NCBI GenBank assembly: GCA_017506865.1
Contig: JAFCMP010000130.1
Span: 62,001 to 126,000, forward strand
Direction of reading: 5' to 3'
Length of the DNA stretch: 64,000 nucleotides
Origin: Tribonema minus
Lineage: Eukaryota; Sar; Xanthophyceae; Tribonematales; Tribonemataceae
Of the stretch, positions 58,392-64,000 are shown piece after piece. The notes below the pieces were generated by a model. It saw only the letters and a program-made list of their open reading frames with translations, made no database searches and was not told the DNA's origin. Positions within the stretch are counted from its first letter, which is position 1. The number at the start of each line of letters is the position of its first letter. Both the position numbers and the translations under genes were made by a program.

Positions 58392-61300
58392 CTTGGCAAA
58401 TCCTGGCTGCAACTTGGTGCCGAACCCGATTTCCAGGCTCAGATACGTGATGCATGCCGCTGTGACCGGCAGCACAAAGGTCTGATCCGCGGCCGTTAGG
58501 TCGATAAACCAGAGGGTACCGCCCTCACTCAAGGCCACCTGATGGGGTCCGCGCAGCATCTCTCTGCAATCGCAGGCAGTCACATGCAGCCAGCCTTGAG
58601 TGATAGTTACCAGGGTGTTGGTGTCAGGAGCCATACCAGCAGCAGGCATCGCGATGACTTTGATGCTGAGGCCTAGCAAGCAGCCTGTGAGCTCATGCAG
58701 TGGCTGCATGTGACTGCTGCGGCATGCAGTGCGGGCTGATCATTGAACGGTACAACACCTCAAGATGCCCATCTTATTGACCACTATCCATACACATCAG
58801 CACTTGGCATTGGGGCTGAGGATAGCTGAACTGACTTTCTTCTGCAAGCGCACAACTTTCTTCTGCAAAAACACACATGAGAGTGGGTAAAGGGTGGTCC
58901 AAACATTTGCATTTGATGACTTTCGTCACTGGTTATACTAGACCAGATGTCTCTTTAAGCATGTTCACTTCACCGCACTTCCTCCAATGCCAATGCTGAC
59001 ACGAAGTTAGGGTTTCGTTCATGCTTCGGTGCCACTGACCTGGTCGCTGCCACGAAGCAGATGAAAACGGGTATATTGCATAGCGGTGCTATCACCGTCC
59101 TGCACAGCAGTGAGCAGCAGATAAGCACAAGCAGCAAGAAAGTGCCGTTGAAACAGACGAAAACCACAACATCAACGTTGAGCATGTAAGCAGCCTGTGA
59201 AGAACTTCACCTCCTCATGTACTTGAAGTGCACAGCTTGTATCGTGGTACGATACGTCATTCTGCACAGCAAAGAGCAGCAGTTGATGCTTGCATTGTTT
59301 TGCATGAGTGCAAACCAGATAAGTCGCCAGACAAAAGAGTGTACGTTGTGGCACTCAGAATGTGTCGCTCTACAGAAATTCAATCGCGAGGTAGGCACAG
59401 CATCAGCAGGATGAGACAGCACTGGCAATGCCGTTGACTGCCTTTTTCCTGTCTGAGAGTACACTGATGAAAGTTGCATGATAGGCTGTATGGCAGCAAC
59501 CACAATTCAGCATTTGTACGCACCTAACAAGGGAGACTCGATGCAACTGCAAGGCCGCCTTCACACCCGCCATGTACACCCTGAGAGTGGCCGCCTTTTC
59601 CGCAGAAGTTGCATCCTTCGGTTCACGACAGCATGAGCACAAAAACAACGTCAAGCGACGGCGATGCGTAGTTTCAGACATGGTTGTGAATGCACGGATG
59701 GCCTTGGTGCTGAAAGTGTGGATGGACAGAGGGAAATTCCAAGTCACTCAGGCACAGACGCGAATGCGCCATCGAAGACAAACCCTAACCGTACCCCTAA
59801 CCCTAAACCCTTACCCTAAGATTGATTCTCATGACGCGTTTGCGCGTGGCGCACGCATTGTACCTCAGCAACACAAGAGGCAGCAGGAACAGCAGCGGGT
59901 GACAGTGCAATCCTCCACGTGCAACCAATGACATCGCATGGCCATGAGCGACGAGAGCCACTGAAAAACATCAGCAGAGCGTTTAGGATAGCGCACAGTA
60001 CCCACTTCACAACGGAAAGCCAGCATCGAGGTTGGGGGAGCAAGCTTCAGCGGCACGCTTCCCGAGCAAAGAAACTCGGGGCAGCAATTGAGGCACGCTG
60101 CTTCAGTGCGCTCAATTGCTGCCCCAAGTAGTCTTGCTTTGTGAGTCACAGCCGCACCCTTGCCTGGGATATTGCAGTCTGCAGAAGTCCCCTGATTCAT
60201 GTCTACTACATGTACCCCACTGATGTACACCATACCCACTTGGATGCGATCCTCATACTTGTGCTCAATGCTGCGCGCTTGCCTGGGGCAGTTTGGCTTT
60301 CAGAAGCCGCGTGAGCCTGCTGATGTTGTATACACATGCCCCCTTTGCATGCCAAATCATGCAATTGTAACGATCTCAATGCCGCACGATGTTCGATGCC
60401 GCGCGCTTGCCTGGGGGAGTCTGGTCTTCAGGAGCTGTCTGATGTTTATACGCATGCCCCACTTACATGCCAATTTGTGTAACTTTAGCGATTGTGTTCA
60501 GTGCTGCGCACTTGCCTGGGGCAGTCTGGTCTTCAGGAGCCGTGTAAGCCTGCCGATGTCAGGAACAGCACGTCCCAGGTTGGCCTGGGCCCTGAGCTGT
60601 GAGGCCGAGAGAATATGCCATAGCATCAGAGCCGACAGATGTCAGGCACGTCACATGTTGAAGTGACAGCTGGGAGGCAGCCGTCAACTGCTGGGAGAGC
60701 AATAAGTGTCACAGCGCTGAGCAAGGGCTTCACTGCCGCCCCCCTGAGGTCAGTGCACGGCACAACTTCAAGTCAGGCTCGATGTGCAATCATGGAACGC
60801 ACAGATCATCAGCACTGCGATCGGCAGAAGAAGCCTACGTTTCCAGTAGCCTTACCTGGACCCACGCAAGTGGCAGCATGCAGCAGCGCACGCCGACTGT
60901 CGTAGTGGCGATGCTCAGCCACCATGGCAGCCTGATGTACAAGCAAACACACCAGGCGAGGTATGTATGTACTGCATCAGCCGGTATGTATGTATGTAGT
61001 CATGTGTGGATACATGCCCATTTGTTTGTGCATTGTTGACGCTGCGCTGATGATCCTTCAAAGTCCCGCTATGTCCAGCAAACGAGCTATGCTTTCTTGA
61101 GAAGTTGTGTGTCGAGCACCCTATACATGCGCGCAAAAGCGAGCGCAAAGTAGGGGGGAACACCCGATGATTTGAGCAGTCTTTCGTCCAACAAAATATG
61201 GTTGCGTGGTCACCAAATGCTGAGCTTGTGTGGAGCTGCTCATTCATACATGATGACGAGCAATCATCATTATGACGATTTTCATGACGAGAAGCCAGTA

Positions 61301-62641
61301 GGTTGTTTGAAACAGGTTGTGTCGCACTGCTGCTGGCATCACTGACAGGAGCCCCACAACAGAGAGCACCTCCAGTTGCACACATGCAGCACGAGCTCCA
61401 CACATGTACCACACATGTACCATACAGACAGAGCCTTCAGCTGAAGCATTGCACCTCCACATGGAGGTACATTTCTTTGTCAAATACTTTTATGTCAGAC
61501 TTTGCAAGCATGTACCCTGTGGCACAAACATACCTACCTACCCTGTGGTTTGATGCAGCGCTTCGATGCCCCCTTGTATCGCTGCCCATACGCCCAGCAA
61601 CGCGTCAGGGCCGACGCCGGCTGCAGCACCAACCATGTCATAGCCCTTTCCCTGCACGGCAGCAACAGGCGCAGGTAGAAGGGAGCGTCAGCCTGAGTGC
61701 GCTAGTGAGGCGCTAGTGCTGATAGTGCGGGGTCAGATGAGCATAGACTTGTACTGGTGCGATAAATGACATGACCCCTGTGCAGGTCTCGGCGTTGTGC
61801 GTGCTTGATGGTGTACAGCTACATGATGGTCCACGCTGGTGAATGCACCAAATGGCTCCCTCAGCAGTACATGAGAGCCTTGTAGATGCCCATATTTAGG
61901 AAACAGTAGGCATCAAGTTGAGACTTGAACTCAGTGCATGCGATTGCCAATGATGCTTCAGCATAGCACTGACACACTCACCATGGGTGCATCTACATTT
62001 GTGCTGCCGCCGCTGCTGCTGCTGCTGCTGCCAATGTTGCAAGCGCCACCACGCCCGCTGACGTATGCTGCTGCCAGCGGCTGCCAGTGCCTTGGCAGGG
62101 GTAAGCATCTGCAGCAGATCCAATGAGATGAAAGCAAGGGGTATGCACACACTGTTCTTGGCATGTATTTGGGCACCCTTGTGCGACAGCAGGGAAACGA
62201 CATGGCTGGAGGTTTTGTGTACTTGTGCCTTACTGCTCTGCGTCAAAGGCGCTATGGCATTCTGCGAATGCTAAGCGACCGCAACTGAGAAGAGGAAAGT
62301 TTCTTTTTTAACCACTGCGAAAGGCAGGCATCGCAGATCCTACGATGTTTCAGAAGCACTGTTGAAGCTCCCAATGGAGTCGTGCATCAGCTGCATGCGT
62401 CATCTCACAGAACGTGTGACAGCAACAAAACTAGCGCCTCTGCAATGTGCATCTTCAGTCGCACTGACCCTGCTGCTGAGCACACGCCTGCATGGTGCCA
62501 TCGATGTCGGTGTCGCTGTTGCGTGTTCCTGTGCAGCAACCTCTCCGGCAGAATTGCCCCCAGGCTCCTCCTGCCTGCAGCTACGAAAGTCTCACCACTG
62601 CGCGACGCAGCTCTGCGCACCGGGCCGAGCACAAACGCCAT
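58392..62641 (-). CDS. OXA1: OXA1/YidC-family mitochondrial membrane insertase (partial model)
   Basis: Minus-strand exons: 62641-62541, 62108-61982, 61651-61542, 60931-60856, 59580-59524, 59099-59040, 58563-58392. Exon 1 reads as an Arg-rich, almost acid-free mitochondrial presequence (MAFVLGPVRRAASRSGETF). Exon 3 ends IQGGIEALHQTTG, exon 4 gives LPWWLSIATTTVGVR, the 59099 exon APLCNIPVFICFVAATR, and the last EGGTLWFIDLTAADQTFVLP. These are the family hallmarks in order. Family role: inserts proteins into the inner membrane from the matrix. Phases agree, except that at least one exon is unresolved between 60856 and 59580 (or the 59580 exon begins further upstream). The C-terminal helices and stop are not located. 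It is divergent from GET4. Confidence 0.85.
59780..59820 (-). repeat. interstitial telomere-type repeat
   Basis: About six degenerate CCCTAA units in an OXA1 intron. Confidence 0.8.
60150..60565. repeat. four-copy tandem repeat in OXA1 intron
   Basis: Four copies at about 115-bp spacing carry gcgcttgcctggggcagt and cttcaggagccg-like sequence. They fall where an OXA1 exon is missing from the model, so one copy may hold a real exon edge. Confidence 0.75.
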
Positions 62642-62788
62642 TGTCAGCTAGCTAGGATCCAAGAATGCACTTCAACTCTAAGTTGAACTCTCCTTCGCAC
62701 TTCAACTCAGAGTTGAACTCCTTCAACTCAAAGTTGAACTCCTCATGAAAAAGTGAAAGCTTTAGCTGAAGCTGAAGCCGAAGCAGCC
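62642..62788. promoter_or_regulatory. divergent OXA1/GET4 promoter with palindromic repeats
   Basis: Only 147 bp separate the two start codons. Within it, 62669-62742 holds three copies of a palindrome, TTCAACT...AGTTGAA, with 1-3 bp centres. By position it could be a shared regulatory site. Hairpin formation is also possible. Confidence 0.6.
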
Positions 62789-64000
62789 ATGTCCCGAAGG
62801 CGTGCGCGCGGTGACGACGGCGATCTGCTTACAAGGCTGCAGGTGCGGACGACGATCTTCTCTTTCTGTGCTGCACCTGTTGACATGCTTTGGTTTTGCA
62901 CCCGAATTGCTGTACATCGTGCCATCAAATTGCTGCTAATTCCTAGCTGGCGTCTAAGCAAGACGTGGCAGCTGATGAGAATAACATCTCGCTCGCAAAG
63001 ATATGATGGCATTCGAATAAATGTCGAAAGATTGACCATGAAATGGTGTTGGTAGGCACGGATCGCTGAAGGGGACTACTACGAGGCGTTGCAGCTGTAC
63101 AAGACCAGCTATGCGAGGTTATGGTGAGTGTGAGTAGATTTGGCTTGTGACATGCACCAGCGCCACGCGCAGCATCGTCTTGATGTTGTTGGTGAACCCT
63201 GCAGGCAACCAGCTGCATGCAAGTGTGTGTGCGCTGTGCACTGCGCCTCACCATGTAGACATGCATGCTAGCTGAATCTGCCTGGCATGGCTGGTGCAGC
63301 GAGGCTTGTTACGAATGCTGCAGTTGCAACACCGACTCCTCAGACCTGACTGCAGTGACTGTTGCTACCCTCAAAGAATGCTGCTACTGTATGCTGATGA
63401 TGATTACACTGTTTTTTGTATGGCAGCGCTCAGGGGAAGGTTGAGGAGGCGCAGGAGCTGATAACGGTGGGCGCGTGCTCCATGGCCGAACACAATGAAG
63501 TGAGTGAGTGAGTGAATGAGTGAGTGAGTGGTTGATGTGTCGTCATCGATTGTCGTAGTGGCAGAGGGACATGCAGTCCAGAAACAAGCTGTGTGCCTGG
63601 TGCATGCTGCGTCAGATGATGCGCGTAAGCGACAAACAGATGCAGGGTTGTGGGTCGTTACATTCAGCAGAGCAGTGCTGCTGAAACGTCGCTGTATGGT
63701 ATGTATGTATGATGGAGGACGCTAGCATCATTACCTACCCATTGCTGCGCCGTCAGCCACAGCAGCGATTGATTCGATGCGATTGCGGTCATCAGTGACT
63801 CGGTGTATCCGCTTTGAGCACCGCATGCAGTTGCACCTGGTGGCTGTTGTACGAGGAACTGCTGGCATGGCCTAACACGAGTACATGCTGCATGTACTGG
63901 CCCGTTGAACTTCAACCCCAAGCACGCCCATGATCCGTGGGCGCGTGTGCATTTTCTACAGGACAAACATATTGACACCTCCTCGAAACTCACAGATAAC
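62789..64000 (+). CDS. GET4: GET4 homologue, first exons (partial)
   Basis: Exons 62789-62842, 63056-63123 and 63427-63499 join in phase. The product starts MSRRRARGDDGDLLTRLQ and continues IAEGDYYEALQLYKTSYAR and KVEEAQELITVGACSM, matching the N-terminal helical repeats of GET4 in spacing and key residues. GET4 with GET5 hands tail-anchored proteins to the ATPase GET3 in the cytosol. A further exon may begin at 63962 (DKHIDTSSKLTDN), in phase. The gene runs off the right edge. An in-frame GTG lies upstream, but ATG 62789 is the better start. Confidence 0.82.
63500..63531 (+). repeat. GTGA microsatellite at GET4 exon 3 donor
   Basis: Six or more GTGA units begin exactly at the GTGAGT donor, offering several possible donors 4 bp apart. 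Confidence 0.8.

Overview
This is nuclear DNA from a photosynthetic stramenopile (ochrophyte alga), probably from the intron-rich side of the group. Three things point there. Two genes begin with the bipartite plastid presequence of secondary red-type plastids: a signal peptide, an aromatic residue at or next to the cleavage point, a transit peptide, then a twin-arginine segment. A single-exon regulator at 53.2-55.7 kb carries a DNA-binding-like domain that I know only from diatoms, oomycetes and relatives. Genes are cut into many short exons with GT-AG introns, and TTAGGG-type repeats are scattered through the introns. The species cannot be named from this window.

Layout. 0.1-5.3 kb (-): first seven exons of an HLTF/RAD5-like DNA-repair translocase, running off the left edge. 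5.65-11.6 kb (+): seven-exon PDZ-FKBP peptidyl-prolyl isomerase predicted for the thylakoid lumen. 12.1-23.5 kb (-): intact 11.4-kb Ty3/gypsy LTR retrotransposon with identical 355-bp LTRs, a 4-bp target duplication and one 3101-codon Gag-Pol ORF. 23.8-38.0 kb (+): fifteen-exon gene for a 601-residue plastid-targeted protein of unknown function. 39.2-46.9 kb (+): FIT/Scs3-like ER lipid protein. 48.5-53.1 kb: a 1.25-kb inverted repeat around a 2-kb spacer, ending at the regulator gene. 53.2-55.7 kb (+): the regulator. 58.4-62.6 kb (-): mitochondrial OXA1 insertase, incomplete at its 3' end. 62.8 kb to the right edge (+): start of GET4, divergent from OXA1 across 147 bp of palindromic repeats.

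Two things stand out. The retrotransposon carries a cytosine-5 DNA methyltransferase domain between Gag and protease, with the catalytic motifs present, and chromo-like and Tudor-like modules after the integrase. Second, exon edges, with their splice donor or acceptor, have been copied in tandem into the adjacent intron in at least four genes. This has produced arrays of decoy splice sites.

The gene models were assembled by hand from splice signals, reading-frame phase and family alignment. The exon sets of the FKBP, the 601-residue protein and the FIT gene close in frame from start to stop.
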